DNA from: an uncultured Duncaniella sp.
Lineage (GTDB): Bacteria > Bacteroidota > Bacteroidia > Bacteroidales > Muribaculaceae
Assembly: GCA_910589485.1 (NCBI GenBank)
Contig: CAJUSW010000012.1
Location: 1 to 64,000, forward strand
Reading direction: 5' to 3'
Length of the DNA: 64,000 nt
Position 1 is the first letter of the stretch. The number at the start of each line of letters is the position of its first letter. Positions 63,984 through 64,000 of this stretch are shown here, piece after piece. The position numbers and the translations under genes are program-made. Under the pieces are notes generated by a model, which saw only the letters and a list, made by a program, of their open reading frames with translations, was not told where the DNA came from and made no database searches.

Positions 63984-64000
63984 GATCATCACAAATTTAA

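Overview
The window looks like a chromosomal segment of a gut Bacteroidales bacterium, probably of the Muribaculaceae (Duncaniella/Muribaculum-like). The reasons are the Bacteroidetes-type promoters (TAnnTTTG -7 box with a TTG-like -33 box about 20 nt upstream), SusC/SusD outer-membrane genes with a DUF6377 regulator, a group B [FeFe] hydrogenase with its maturases, DUF4293, DUF4332 and DUF4465 proteins, a long-form IspG, and a putative glycine-lipid gene pair. There is no rRNA, CRISPR array, phage module or recognisable transposase. One complete tRNA (Cys) and one partial tRNA (Lys) are present.

Layout. 1-5.8 kb: tRNA-Lys fragment, then a hydrogen-metabolism operon (group B [FeFe] hydrogenase, hydE, hydG, hydF). 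5.8-9.8 kb, minus strand: CDF cation exporter, 2-hydroxyacid dehydrogenase, RF3, DUF4332 protein. 9.9-11.8 kb: tRNA-Cys followed by repeat element A. 12-16.2 kb: secreted CMD-cupin protein, DUF4293 membrane protein, a PKD lipoprotein and a DUF4465 lipoprotein. 16.3-23.8 kb, minus: nitrogen-assimilation operon amt-gltB-gltD behind a promoter that carries a perfect inverted repeat. 24-26.6 kb, minus: topoisomerase III and a small exported protein. 26.8-38.9 kb, plus: a polysaccharide utilisation locus (DUF6377 regulator, SusC, SusD, four-module SusE/F-like protein, GH27-like hydrolase, SusB-like GH97), probably for an alpha-glucan or alpha-glucoside. 38.9-45.6 kb, minus: nadE, symporter, pseudouridine synthase, two acyltransferases (glycine-lipid type), galE. 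45.8-49.2 kb: cardiolipin synthase and repeat element B. 49.2-50.4 kb, minus: rpsF-rpsR-rplI. 50.5-64 kb, minus: a tight twelve-gene run (lipocalin-like lipoprotein, LegB-like dehydratase, ATP-grasp enzyme, rpoN, PAP2-like protein, purE, ispG, ribD, GNAT, NhaC-type antiporter, TonB receptor, TlpA-like thioredoxin).

The most unusual content is the pair of about 1.45-kb elements (A, about 10.3-11.7 kb; B, about 47.3-48.8 kb) lying in inverted orientation 36 kb apart. Each carries a 254-codon gene whose two copies differ by many synonymous changes, so the protein is under selection. By eye the protein resembles the ATPase half of a phage large terminase with degraded Walker motifs. Each gene has an almost leaderless promoter, a conserved 66-nt hairpin upstream, and flanks made of short recurring modules. 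A second unexplained signal is a family of four short palindromic repeats built on GTAAGTC/GACTTAC, each lying just upstream of a plus-strand gene. Functional calls rest on motif reading and gene order; no database search was run.
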